A DNA stretch of 64,000 bases from Photobacterium alginatilyticum. Its GTDB lineage: Bacteria; Pseudomonadota; Gammaproteobacteria; Enterobacterales; Vibrionaceae. The translations under genes and the position numbers were made by a program. Below are positions 28,037 to 36,679 of the stretch, in pieces (within the stretch, counting starts at the first letter, position 1; each line of letters opens with the position of its first letter). The stretch covers positions 62,001 through 126,000 of the forward strand of contig NZ_RSEJ01000009.1 in assembly GCF_009910675.1 (NCBI RefSeq), in the 5' to 3' direction. The notes below the pieces were generated by a model that was not told the origin of the DNA, did not search any database, and worked only from the letters and a program-made list of their open reading frames with translations.

Positions 28037-28686
28037 ACAGACTCCGTGAGCAAAGCATGAATAGTTGAGACCACCAGCGGGCTCCCCCCTTTTCGACCAA
28101 GGCTGGCGATATAAGGCACGATATGTTGTTCTGTCAGCGCCTGTTTTGATTCTTCCGCCTTCACAAAACCCACCGGGATCCCCACTATCAATGCCGGTTT
28201 GGCTTCGTTGTCAGCCACCATTCGAAGCACCTCGAAAAGCGCGGTCGGGGCATTACCCACCCCCACAATCGCACCATCAAGCAAACCGAGATCTCTGGCA
28301 TGACGCATCGCCCAGATTGCTCGCGTTTCACCCTCTTTCTTGGCAATTTCAATAACCTTGGTATCGCTGATAAAACAGTGAGCCTGATTCCCATAGACTG
28401 ATAGCCTTTGCTGACTAAGCCCGCTGGTAATCATGGTGACATCGGTAATGATCGGAGCCCCCGCCTTCAGCGCAGCAATACCGGAAGATGTTGCCTGCTC
28501 ACTGAATCGAAATAAGTCCGCAAACTCAAAGTCGCCTGTGGTATGAATCGCTCGACGTACAACCGCCCATTGGGCAGGCGTAAAGCTATGTCCACCGTGA
28601 ATCTGTTCGATTTCACGATCAATGATGTCAAATGAGCTTTCTTCAATTTGGCGGCCTTGCCGGGTTAATTGCTGCATGCTTTTCAT
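28033..28686 (-). CDS. cbiC: Cobalt-precorrin-8 methylmutase
   Basis: 217 residues. EESSFDIIDREI, VRRAIHTTGDFEFADL with the catalytic His, APIITDVTMITSGL and GNAPTALFEVLRM are the CbiC/CobH marks. It migrates the methyl group from C-11 to C-12 to give cobyrinate. It begins 54 bp after the cbiD stop and overlaps cbiET by 4 bp. Confidence 0.95.
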   Translation of the reverse strand: MKSMQQLTRQGRQIEESSFDIIDREIEQIHGGHSFTPAQWAVVRRAIHTTGDFEFADLFRFSEQATSSGIAALKAGAPIITDVTMITSGLSQQRLSVYGNQAHCFISDTKVIEIAKKEGETRAIWAMRHARDLGLLDGAIVGVGNAPTALFEVLRMVADNEAKPALIVGIPVGFVKAEESKQALTEQHIVPYIASLGRKGGSPLVVSTIHALLTESV

Positions 28687-28740
28687 TACGGCAGTCCTTG
28701 TTATGGTTTTTCTGTTGGTTAAAGGTGAAATCTATCTGTT

Positions 28741-29925
28741 TCACGACCCTGACTGCTGCTTGCAACGACTATCCGCCGGATATTGAGCCAGCAAGCTGCC
28801 ATCAAAATCAATCAGGCGAAATTCAATCATGACCTTGTCAGCCACATAATCAGCCGCATGCTTGGCTGCATGGCAGCAAAGAGCCTGTAAATATCTGCTA
28901 GCTGAAAAAGAAAAAGTCACAGCAGAAGGATTTGATCGGTTATTTGAAGCCTGAACAAGATCAAGCACGTGTCGCCCGGTATTGGCATTCGCCAAGTCTC
29001 CGCACAGCACCTCATCTGCACCATGCTGAGCGGCAATATCGGCCAGTTGGGAGAAATTAATCGCATGGCCGGACACATGGGTCATCATATGGCCAGACAC
29101 CATTTTCCCCAGCTTGCCGATCATCGCGACGACAGTCACTTTCCCGATCTGGTATCGCTTAGCGGCACGCAACCCAACCCCGACAAAATCGCCCGCTTGT
29201 ATAAATGCCATTGAATTGAGTTCAGGCAACATCTCCATTGCCGATCGCTCTGATCGACTTCCGGTAGTCAGTACCACATGATCAAGGCGATTTGCACTGG
29301 CCACCTGCACCGACTGGCGTACCGACGCCGAGAATGCAGAGGTCGAGTAAGGTTTAACCGTGCCACGGGTCCCAAGTATCGAAATACCACCAACCAACCC
29401 TAACCGTTCGCTGATAGTCTGTTTCGCACACTCTTTACCTTCCGGTACACGAATTTCCAGAGCCAATCCCGGCCTAAGGTGCTGCTCAGACGGACATGCC
29501 AACCACTCGGCCATTGCCATATCGTATATATTCTGCCGAGGTACGGGGTTGATCGCCGCCTCTCCCACAGGGAGTTCCAGCCCAGGTAAAGTAACTGTCG
29601 CCACCCCTTCTCCACCGTCAATATGAATGCCCGGCTCGGCATACCACGACGCCATGCATTGAATCTCTATGCCATGGGTACAGTCGGGATCATCACCGCC
29701 GTCTTTTATTACACTCGCCAGCACCCCCTCAGAAGTGTGTGCGAGACGAAACAACTCAAAGCAAGCTTTATCACCATTGGGTAAAGTAATCGTTACCTGA
29801 CGAATGCATTCATCAGTCAGCAAATAGTGTGTCGCTGCCCGGCTGGCAGCTGCCGCACAAGCCCCCGTCGTAAACCCTGAACGTAGTTCATTACGATGCT
29901 TTGAGCGTTTCACTTGAGTAATCAC
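28741..29925 (-). CDS. cbiD: Cobalt-precorrin-5B C1-methyltransferase
   Basis: About 394 residues. LRSGFTTGACAAAASRAA is the invariant CbiD N-terminus, followed by GGDDPDCTHG, GVGLRAAKRYQIGKVTVVAM and GKMVSGHMMTHVSG. It methylates C-1 with SAM and is specific to the anaerobic pathway. I choose GTG 29925 because AGGAG lies 7 nt upstream. The longer in-frame GTG at 29967 has its GAGG directly abutting, which cannot serve. This leaves 31 bp after cbiO. Confidence 0.93.
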   Translation of the reverse strand: MITQVKRSKHRNELRSGFTTGACAAAASRAATHYLLTDECIRQVTITLPNGDKACFELFRLAHTSEGVLASVIKDGGDDPDCTHGIEIQCMASWYAEPGIHIDGGEGVATVTLPGLELPVGEAAINPVPRQNIYDMAMAEWLACPSEQHLRPGLALEIRVPEGKECAKQTISERLGLVGGISILGTRGTVKPYSTSAFSASVRQSVQVASANRLDHVVLTTGSRSERSAMEMLPELNSMAFIQAGDFVGVGLRAAKRYQIGKVTVVAMIGKLGKMVSGHMMTHVSGHAINFSQLADIAAQHGADEVLCGDLANANTGRHVLDLVQASNNRSNPSAVTFSFSASRYLQALCCHAAKHAADYVADKVMIEFRLIDFDGSLLAQYPADSRCKQQSGS

Positions 29926-29956
29926 GCACCATCTCCTACCTGAACGGCCTCTTGAT

Positions 29957-30652
29957 TCATGCTGCACCCTCGATATTCGCGGTAGAAACAGGCACTAACC
30001 GGCCTTGTTGCAAACAATATTCTTGCGATACAAGCTCAGAACGAAATTGCTTATCGTGACTGACAATGATCATTGGCAACTGGCAGTCATGCAGAATTTC
30101 TAACAACCGTTGCTTGTTCTCCTGATCCAAGTCATTGGTGGGTTCGTCCAGGAGCAGAACCTCGGGCTCCATCACCAACACGGCTGCCAAGGCCACCAAG
30201 CGTTTCTGGCCACCGGACAACTGATAACTGACACATTCTGCCAAGTTAGCAATACCAAGCTGACTGAGTATCGCAATGGCTTTCTGGCGAGCTTCAGCTG
30301 CGCTAAACCCTTGGTTCAAAGGGCCAAAACAAACATCATCAATCACAGTCGGGCAAAACAGCTGATCATCAGGATCCTGAAAAACCAAACCAATACGAGT
30401 CCGATACTGTCTGTACTTGACTTCATTGAGTCGATTTTTGCTATAACAACTCTCGCCAAACAGACGAACGTTGCCCTTGTCAGCAGGCAGTAGTCCCATG
30501 ATCAATTGAAGCAGAGTGCTTTTACCGCAGCCATTACTCCCGGTTATTGCTATTCGATCGCCACCTGACAAACTGAAATCTAGCTGCTCGGCACAAATAT
30601 TCCCGTTAGGGCGTGAGTAGCTCAGTTGTTCGAGGGCAATTAATTCACTCAT
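29957..30652 (-). CDS. cbiO: Cobalt ECF transporter ATPase
   Basis: The energising ATPase of the cobalt uptake system, about 231 residues. Walker A is GSNGCGKST (about 39-47). The Q-loop lies in LVFQDPDDQLFCPTV, typical of ECF ATPases. The signature is LSGGQKRLVALA, Walker B is VLLLDEPTNDLD, and the H-loop is IIVSHD. ATG 30652 overlaps the cbiQ stop as ATGA. A single ATPase probably forms a homodimer under CbiQ and CbiM. Confidence 0.95.
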   Translation of the reverse strand: MSELIALEQLSYSRPNGNICAEQLDFSLSGGDRIAITGSNGCGKSTLLQLIMGLLPADKGNVRLFGESCYSKNRLNEVKYRQYRTRIGLVFQDPDDQLFCPTVIDDVCFGPLNQGFSAAEARQKAIAILSQLGIANLAECVSYQLSGGQKRLVALAAVLVMEPEVLLLDEPTNDLDQENKQRLLEILHDCQLPMIIVSHDKQFRSELVSQEYCLQQGRLVPVSTANIEGAA

Positions 30653-31446
30653 GACCACTCCTGAATAGGCAATATGCTAACTAGCCAACTCACAGCGATA
30701 TCGCCATGAAAAATCAGGGCAACAATGATGAGGTACCCGCCAAGATAACGTTTGTCACGAGCAGACAAGGGGACCGGCGGAGTCTGTGGGAAACGTCCAT
30801 TGAAACCACGACATTTCATTGCCAGCCAAATCCGATCGGCACGATCCAACGCCCTTACCAGCATCATGCCAAACAGGTAGCCATAACTGCGCCATGTGTG
30901 TAGCGAACTATCAGGCTGGAATCCCCTGGCCTTCATGGCTTGGTGTAATCGCTTAAATTCCAACTGCATAACACTGATATAGCGAATACTTAGCTGCATT
31001 ATCAGCACCAATTTATACGGTATCTTCAGCTCGGCGAGTGTATAGCTCAAACTCATTGCATTTAGCCCCGCACACTGGGCCATTAAGGTAATAACAAGGA
31101 TATTTGCCTTAAGCAAAATCATTGCTGCCAGAGTCATGCCTTCTCGGGTCACCGCCATCTCACCGACATGAAATGCGACCTCTCCCGGCTCGGTAAACGG
31201 CAGTAAAATAACGGTAAACACGATAAAACCATCAACGGCAGCAAGACGTTTAAATCCAGAACAAAGCCCGACAAGGCTGTGTTGCCATAGGTGAAATGCC
31301 AACAGCCCATATCCAAACAGAGGCGCCCATTGCTTGTTCATCACCACCGCAGCTGCAATAACTATCGCCAGCAACAGCCGCACTCTTGGGGCAGCATTAA
31401 CTGATGACATCTGTGCCGATGATGTTGCAAGCAAGGCGTCTATCAT
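30649..31446 (-). CDS. cbiQ: Cobalt ECF transporter transmembrane (T) component
   Basis: A 265-residue membrane protein with about five hydrophobic segments (for example VRLLLAIVIAAAVVM and LILVITLMAQ-type stretches). It carries the T-component coupling motifs A-R-G in HQAMKARGFQ and RIWLAMKCRGFNG, which contact the ATPase. It links CbiO to the CbiM substrate unit. It overlaps the neighbouring genes by 4 bp on both sides. Confidence 0.92.
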   Translation of the reverse strand: MIDALLATSSAQMSSVNAAPRVRLLLAIVIAAAVVMNKQWAPLFGYGLLAFHLWQHSLVGLCSGFKRLAAVDGFIVFTVILLPFTEPGEVAFHVGEMAVTREGMTLAAMILLKANILVITLMAQCAGLNAMSLSYTLAELKIPYKLVLIMQLSIRYISVMQLEFKRLHQAMKARGFQPDSSLHTWRSYGYLFGMMLVRALDRADRIWLAMKCRGFNGRFPQTPPVPLSARDKRYLGGYLIIVALIFHGDIAVSWLVSILPIQEWS

Positions 31447-32042
31447 TGGCGACGAGACCGATAGAGAACAAACAACCCGAACAGACCGAAGATATATCCG
31501 ATCCCACCCAAGATATCGTGAAGGCGTACTTTCGCCTCATATTGGTCAAGTTGCTCACGCAAAGGACGAATGGCTTTCGCTACTGCCTGCTCTACCTGAG
31601 CTTTCGAAAGAGTACTATCAACAGGTTTTTGTGGCAGTGAAGCTTCCGGTCCAGAAGGATCAACAACGGTACCCGTATCGCTTTCTTCGACGGAAAATTC
31701 ACTCGCCGAAATGTTATAAGTAGCGACATGGCCCTGACCGGCATCAGCGCGGATTTGATAATCCCCAACCGCTAATGCTTCAAAGCGAAACAGCCCTTCC
31801 TCATCACTATGAGTGGTTGCTACAACTTTCTGGTCAACAAGCAACTCGACGGTTGAATCAGCAGCCATTTGGCCATTTGTAAAATAGGCTTCGCCTTCAA
31901 TGGCCTGCCCTTCAACCCAGGAAAAAGCCTTCATCCTGTGGGCGTAGGCGCTGGTTGAACTAACGGCTATCAAACTGGCACTCAACATAACCAAACCGGC
32001 AACATCTGCTACTAAGCGGCAAGTCGGAATTAAATATTTCAT
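31443..32042 (-). CDS. Cobalt/nickel transport accessory membrane protein (NikL/CbiL-like)
   Basis: About 199 residues from ATG 32042, which lies 16 bp after cbiM. It has a signal peptide ending near SAYA, then HRMKAFSWVEGQAIEGEAYF, a carboxypeptidase-regulatory-like beta sandwich (to about residue 105), an acidic linker and a coiled segment. A C-terminal membrane segment (LGGIGYIFGLFGLFVLYRSRRQ) closes it. It occupies the place of CbiN in the transporter operon; proteins of this layout are called NikL or CbiL in nickel/cobalt ECF systems. The mature protein would begin with His (after SAYA), possibly a metal ligand. The longer frame to 32081 hides the signal. Confidence 0.8.
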   Translation of the reverse strand: MKYLIPTCRLVADVAGLVMLSASLIAVSSTSAYAHRMKAFSWVEGQAIEGEAYFTNGQMAADSTVELLVDQKVVATTHSDEEGLFRFEALAVGDYQIRADAGQGHVATYNISASEFSVEESDTGTVVDPSGPEASLPQKPVDSTLSKAQVEQAVAKAIRPLREQLDQYEAKVRLHDILGGIGYIFGLFGLFVLYRSRRQ

Positions 32043-32058
32043 GATAAATTCTGTGGCC

Positions 32059-32658
32059 TCACTGATAGGAAAACATTGCAAGGGACGGTCGAACCTTACA
32101 AAGCAGCTTTAGCGCAAATGCTGATACGACACCCTCGATAACAGCAACAGGCAAGTGCCCTATCACTACTAGCTTGGCACTGGTGATAAACCCTTCACCT
32201 GACAGGGCCAGCGATAAAGCGACAAACAAGGCCGTTAGCAACACCGCACCAAAACCGGCGGCAAACCCAAGAGCTACTGCAGGGAGCCGCCCCAGCCAAG
32301 GCCTGACGACTAAACCGATAACAATGGCCGGCAAAGCAATGTTGAGGCAATTGACCCCAAGGACAATAAGCCCGCCAAAACCAAAAAAGACGGCCTGGAG
32401 CACTAAGCCGATCAGCACGACAGGAAATGCAGCCCCCCCTAACAACAGGCCTATCAGACCATTAAAGATCAGATGGACGCTCGTCGGGCCTAGTGGGATA
32501 TGAATCAAGGAGGCAACGAAGAAGCACGCGGCAAGTACTGCTGCCTGAGGTAACTTGTCGTCGGACAGGCCGCGCAAACCAAACCCGGTTCCCAGCACAG
32601 TAATAGTAATACCGCTAGCCAGCACCGGAGTTGAAAGAACGCCATCTACAATATGCAT
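32059..32658 (-). CDS. cbiM: Cobalt ECF transporter substrate-binding (S) component
   Basis: A 199-residue, six-helix membrane protein beginning MHIVDGVLS. In CbiM/NikM the N-terminal amine and His2 bind the metal, so the start at ATG 32658, behind TAGGAG, must be exact. HIPLGPTSVHLIFNGLIGLLLG is the family motif with further metal ligands. As first gene behind the cobalamin riboswitch, cobalt import is controlled by B12 level together with synthesis. Confidence 0.95.
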   Translation of the reverse strand: MHIVDGVLSTPVLASGITITVLGTGFGLRGLSDDKLPQAAVLAACFFVASLIHIPLGPTSVHLIFNGLIGLLLGGAAFPVVLIGLVLQAVFFGFGGLIVLGVNCLNIALPAIVIGLVVRPWLGRLPAVALGFAAGFGAVLLTALFVALSLALSGEGFITSAKLVVIGHLPVAVIEGVVSAFALKLLCKVRPSLAMFSYQ

Positions 32659-32909
32659 TCTTGGCTCCTAATTCTTGGTCGCCAGAATGAATATTTGTAA
32701 TCCTTGACGTTGCGCGAGACAAAGCCGCGATAACAATACGAACCTAATGGAGCAAGGGAGATAGAGGTCTAAAGTAAAGTTCCGTTTCATATCAAATGCA
32801 CACTTAAGCGTTAAGTTAACTTTGCACTAGATATCAGGCAGGAGAAAACGATTGATAACACAGACGTGAGATCAACCCTTCATCACTGAGTATTCCCGCC
32901 CAGTATCTA
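32659..32909 (-). other. Leader between riboswitch and cbiM
   Basis: About 250 bases of transcribed leader with no gene. It should contain the expression platform of the riboswitch; I see no clear terminator with a T run, so control may be at transcription by Rho or at a site not recognised. Confidence 0.45.
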
Positions 32910-33085
32910 GAAGCATGTTTTGATAGCAGGTTTCCTGGCTTGCGTATAACAACGTATTACCTTCCTTCCCGAATAATCAGTGGTTCAAGGTAACACTCAA
33001 CGCTTACAGTTGCGGGTACAGCTCAGGCCTTTAACCTGATTCCCTCTTAGCCGATTAAGGCACTATCATTAAAGCTGTGACAGTT
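32910..33085 (-). promoter_or_regulatory. Cobalamin (B12) riboswitch
   Basis: On the minus strand the conserved parts appear in order. GGGAATCAGGT and then GCTGTACCCGCAACTGTAAG are the classic core. CCTTGAACCACTG followed by GGGAAGG comes next, and the B12 box AGCCAGGAAACCTGC lies at 32926-32942. It sits about 250 bases before cbiM and would shut the whole cbi/cob operon when adenosylcobalamin or a related form is plentiful. Confidence 0.95.
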
Positions 33086-33177
33086 AAGCACTTTTTATAA
33101 AAATGGCACATGATACAAATCAAAGTCGGCAAACTTAGATAAGTACTATTGTGATTACTAACATTAATAGAGACGGA

Positions 33178-33930
33178 CTAACGAGGTTGAATTGCATTGG
33201 TTGTAGACTCGACAACATCATCAAAGAATGCAGTGACATCTTCTCGATTGAGCCAATTCGGTTTGAGCCTAAAATCACTCCAGTCCGACAGTTGCTGCCA
33301 GGTATCATTCCAGGGCGGGCTATGAATCACAAGCACCCCTATCAGCAGAAACTGAATAGCACTAATCACCGGATTACGGTTCGAACATAACTTGAATGCC
33401 GAGCCAAATGACATTTTTATTTTTCGGTTAGCAAGATCGACGCTGTATGCTTCATCAAGCAGTAAATGTACAAGGCTTCCACCGAATAAAAAGAGCCCTG
33501 ATAACCAACTCGTTATTTCACTGTAGCCGAGCAAATAAACAAGGGAAGCGCAGCCTAAACCGGAAACACTAATGAATGCCAATGAATGGCAGCAACCTCT
33601 GTGTACGGTCACTTTTTCTAGCAAGGCTTTTAGGTTATGCCGGATGGTCAGATAGCAAAAAAGCGCATATACAATCAACTCCAGCATTGAGACCAATCGG
33701 TAAATATGGCCAACAAAACTGAATGTGATCATTCCGCCGAAAAATCGAAACAAAGTACTCATCGAGGTGGAGTTGTCTGAATCAATATCCGGCAACAATC
33801 CACCCATGGTGCCAAGAAACATCAGCCATAAGGCAGTGATCGGTACGATATGCCCAGCCGATAATAATGCGGTAGCCGCCAAACTGCTGGTTAGCGCGGC
33901 TGATCCAAGATGCACATTGAAATTAGCCAC
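33178..33930 (-). CDS. YdjM-family membrane-bound metal-dependent hydrolase
   Basis: A 250-residue inner-membrane protein of the DUF457/YdjM family. Metal-type residues appear in MGGLLPDIDSDNS, VTVHRGCCHSLAF and GGSLVHLLLDEAYSVD, the His/Asp pattern of the family, embedded in about five hydrophobic helices. In E. coli ydjM is LexA-regulated; no CTGT-N8-ACAG box is seen here. It lies upstream of the riboswitch on the same strand and is not part of the B12 operon by function. Confidence 0.8.
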   Translation of the reverse strand: MANFNVHLGSAALTSSLAATALLSAGHIVPITALWLMFLGTMGGLLPDIDSDNSTSMSTLFRFFGGMITFSFVGHIYRLVSMLELIVYALFCYLTIRHNLKALLEKVTVHRGCCHSLAFISVSGLGCASLVYLLGYSEITSWLSGLFLFGGSLVHLLLDEAYSVDLANRKIKMSFGSAFKLCSNRNPVISAIQFLLIGVLVIHSPPWNDTWQQLSDWSDFRLKPNWLNREDVTAFFDDVVESTTNAIQPR

Positions 33931-34128
33931 AAATATTCACGCTAAACAAGGTTGTTGAATACTTATCAGTCTAGTATTACTGACCAACAACTCTTGCCTC
34001 TTTAACTGGATAAATAACCAGTATTATGTCTTATTTCTTTTCGACATCAACGAAAATCCTAAACTTCAGGCATTTAAGTGGCCAAGTGACGTTTTTTTGA
34101 GCGCAATTAACACTATGCTGACTTTCGC

Positions 34129-34590
34129 CTAGATCCAGCGACGCACTTTTCCTTTATACAGTACAAACTCATTGTGAAACTGTGCTTCGAGAAACCGCTC
34201 TTCCGGTTCAATCTGGAAACGGTTCATATAAAGAATAAAGCCCACACAAAGAACCAGCGAATAAGCGCTTTGCAAAAAGACGCCATAACCAACGAGCATT
34301 AACAGAAAACCCAGATACATTGGATTACGAGTCACTCGGTACACGCCACTGTTTACCAATGTAGATGCGTCCTGCGGCTCCATTGGGTTAACCGTAGTCC
34401 TGGCTTTACGAAAAGCCAACACCCCAGAGACAGCAACGAGGGCCCCGAGAATAACAATAACCACTGCAGCGATTGTACTGCCATTAGCAAATAGTGCTTG
34501 TTTAGGTAACTGCATTGATAGCAGCCACATTCCAATAGCAAATACTCCCATCAGCACCACAGGCGGTATTTTTAATTCAAGTTCCCTCAT
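34129..34590 (-). CDS. Isoprenylcysteine carboxyl methyltransferase-like membrane protein
   Basis: 153 residues with four hydrophobic segments. The C-terminal half has the ICMT/PEMT marks NSGVYRVTRNPMYLGFLLMLVG and the E-P-E-E-R-F-L-E-A-Q-F motif near the end. Bacterial members are SAM-dependent methyltransferases of unknown lipid or small-molecule substrate. Monocistronic; start ATG 34590. Confidence 0.82.
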   Translation of the reverse strand: MRELELKIPPVVLMGVFAIGMWLLSMQLPKQALFANGSTIAAVVIVILGALVAVSGVLAFRKARTTVNPMEPQDASTLVNSGVYRVTRNPMYLGFLLMLVGYGVFLQSAYSLVLCVGFILYMNRFQIEPEERFLEAQFHNEFVLYKGKVRRWI

Positions 34591-34626
34591 AGTCCTCTTC
34601 CATGATCATGGCAATATAGCTTGCGC

Positions 34627-35118
34627 TCAGTTTAAAATTTCCATTCCAATCGCGACTGCAGAGACGATCCCAAAAAACCAGGCACTCATTGTCAGTTCCT
34701 CATAAGCGATGACAATATACTTGTTTTTCTCGTGAATTACCTCCGAGAGCTGTTCTATCGCTTCGTGGTAGTAATTGAGAATAGATTGCTCCCTGCTTGC
34801 GATATCAAGCTCGGCTAGATGTAACGTTATTTCACGCCCCTTGGGGAGTTCGGTATTCCTGTCAATTTTCAGCGCCAGTAATGCATGCCCCCAGGCACAG
34901 ACAATAGAAAACAATGCCAGCAGCAATGCCAACAGCTTAATCCATTCAATAGGTAACGAGGGCTGAAAGAGACTATCACTCTTAATCACAGTTACCGTGC
35001 CAAGCGCAGCGATAATCGTCGTTAAGAATGCCAGCAATCTTGAACACTGACTCTCACAGTAAACAAGTCGAGCCAGTTCTTCTGTATACCTGTCTTTTAG
35101 ATAGTCTATCGTTTCAAT
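34627..35118 (-). CDS. Two-TM membrane protein of unknown function, likely non-ATG start
   Basis: The frame has hydrophobic segments LLAFLTTIIAALGTVTVI and LLALLLALFSIVCAWGHALLAL, a polar stretch (DIASREQSILNYYHEAIEQL), and a C-terminal segment WFFGIVSAVAIGMEIL. A TTG at 35037 would start inside the first membrane helix. The frame continues upstream as IETIDYLKDRYTEELARL, a sensible amphipathic N-terminus, back to ATT 35118. GGAGG lies 7 nt before that ATT, and no in-frame ATG, GTG or TTG lies near. I therefore propose the ATT start (163 residues). I do not recognise the family. Confidence 0.6.
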   Translation of the reverse strand: METIDYLKDRYTEELARLVYCESQCSRLLAFLTTIIAALGTVTVIKSDSLFQPSLPIEWIKLLALLLALFSIVCAWGHALLALKIDRNTELPKGREITLHLAELDIASREQSILNYYHEAIEQLSEVIHEKNKYIVIAYEELTMSAWFFGIVSAVAIGMEILN

Positions 35119-35275
35119 GACATGGCCTCCACCTTAACGAAGAGATAACAGCTACCACTTAAACATAGACTACAACCCCTAACTCACTTCAAGGTATGTA
35201 CAGGAGAGATTTATTCACAGCGACAGGGTTTGTTCTACAGTTAATTGCATTCAGGGACGAATCTAATGAGTAACA

Positions 35276-35500
35276 ATGGAAATATCTGAAACCGTCGGTT
35301 ATGTGGCTTCTCTGCTGGTAGGATTGTCACTGTTAATGGGGGATATGAAAAGACTGAGATATATCAACGGGATGGGATGCCTGCTGTTTGTCATCTATGG
35401 CTGGCAGCTAGGCGCTTATCCCATAGTGTTCATGAATAGCTTCTGTATCATCGTCAACCTTTACCATATTCATAAACTCTCAACAAAAACGCCCGGCTAA
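35276..35500 (+). CDS. Small YgjV/SemiSWEET-like membrane protein, 74 aa
   Basis: Three predicted helices: ETVGYVASLLVGLSLLMGDM, RLRYINGMGCLLFVIYGWQL and PIVFMNSFCIIVNLYHIHKL. This matches the three-helix layout of YgjV and SemiSWEET small membrane proteins. It may dimerise and carry a small solute; the function is unproven. ATG 35276, rather weak ribosome site. Convergent with the lipase partner gene. Confidence 0.65.
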   Translation: MEISETVGYVASLLVGLSLLMGDMKRLRYINGMGCLLFVIYGWQLGAYPIVFMNSFCIIVNLYHIHKLSTKTPG

Positions 35501-35517
35501 TCCGCCAGGCGTTGTCG

Positions 35518-36609
35518 CTATTGATTTGCAGCCTGTCGCAGAAATTCAAGCCTCTGTTGCTCTTCCGGACTTGGCGAATAGGGCTCCTGGCTGAGCGCCG
35601 ATAAATCAAACGGGGCCAGAGGGATTGTGTCTTGTTCGCTGATCCCGTAACTAGCCTTTTCACCAGGGAAGCCGGACATTTTTTCAATGACCCAATCCTT
35701 TAGCAGATATAAACCGTCCGTTCCTGACAGTACGCTGTGGTGGGCCTTTAGCACTAGCTCTTCAGTGCCTTCTGCCAGCTTGGACTTTCCGTTCAGTGCC
35801 GCTATTACATCACCCTGCTGGCTATATAAATTAGCACGCACTCGGTATATTCCGCTCTGCTTGACCTCCAACTGCACAGGGATCAGCATATCAGCCGCTT
35901 CAGATGTCGGAGCCCCGACAGAGAGCAAAAGGGCTGACGGCACGAAAAAATTAAAGTCCGTCGTCAATATGTCACTGCCCTGTTCGAAATCAATGGTCGC
36001 TTTAATTCGAATTTCCTGCGGCCAGTCCTCGCTCGTCTGAATCACTAACGTTTTATTATCAGTTTGTTCAACCGCTAACACCTGCTTTGAGGTTGGCTCA
36101 TAGAACTCATAATTGATATTGCTAACCGCCAGCTTGGTATTTAATGACACGACGACAGGTTCCGGGTAGAAAAACCGAAACTTGGTCAGTGAGATTGAAG
36201 CCGTATGAGCCCCATCTAACACCGGCACATCAACGACATTATAGTAATTGGGCTCCAGATAGCTTTTGTTTGATGCTGTAATCGGCTTTGAGTAAGGGGG
36301 ATATTGAATTTCAGCCTCATAGGCATTTGAAATCTGGGCCAACTGTCGGGTCACTGATTCTAGTTCGGGATCGCTATTTTCCTTTTCGGCAGAACGAGGT
36401 TCGACACTTTGATTAGCCGGGGTTGTTTTTTTTCCACCAGAATCAATCACTGACGCTGTCGCACTATATTCTGCTGCCGCATCACTTTGCCCTGTTTCAG
36501 ACATTGCCGAAACAAGCTGATGTTCATCCTTTGATGGTTTTGTCATCCAGTATGCCAGTATTGATGCCCCGACAATCACCGCGATAGCAATATGCTTGTT
36601 ATAATTCAT
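35518..36609 (-). CDS. Membrane-anchored periplasmic protein paired with a lipase
   Basis: 363 residues. A single N-terminal membrane anchor (IAIAVIVGASILAYWM, about 8-23) is followed by a low-complexity Ser/Ala/Glu linker (25-85) and a long beta-rich periplasmic part with repeated strand patterns. It starts 70 bp after the lipase stop on the same strand, the same arrangement as the lipase-foldase pairs of Pseudomonas (LipA-LifO). It lacks the R-x-x-F-D-Y motif of LifO and is not helical, so it is not that family. Family unknown; a role in folding, secretion or control of the lipase is inference from position. Confidence 0.75.
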   Translation of the reverse strand: MNYNKHIAIAVIVGASILAYWMTKPSKDEHQLVSAMSETGQSDAAAEYSATASVIDSGGKKTTPANQSVEPRSAEKENSDPELESVTRQLAQISNAYEAEIQYPPYSKPITASNKSYLEPNYYNVVDVPVLDGAHTASISLTKFRFFYPEPVVVSLNTKLAVSNINYEFYEPTSKQVLAVEQTDNKTLVIQTSEDWPQEIRIKATIDFEQGSDILTTDFNFFVPSALLLSVGAPTSEAADMLIPVQLEVKQSGIYRVRANLYSQQGDVIAALNGKSKLAEGTEELVLKAHHSVLSGTDGLYLLKDWVIEKMSGFPGEKASYGISEQDTIPLAPFDLSALSQEPYSPSPEEQQRLEFLRQAANQ

Positions 36610-36679
36610 AAAGGTTTCGCAATCAAAAATATGCTCAATCAGACAGCAGAGGGCAAGTTAGCCCTCTGCTGTCTGAATA

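Noticed and set aside
35107-35124. Five-codon ATG frame (MSLKR) with GGAGG before the membrane protein gene.
   Set aside because: GGAGG is only 2 nt away, too near for initiation; more likely the site serves the ATT further down.
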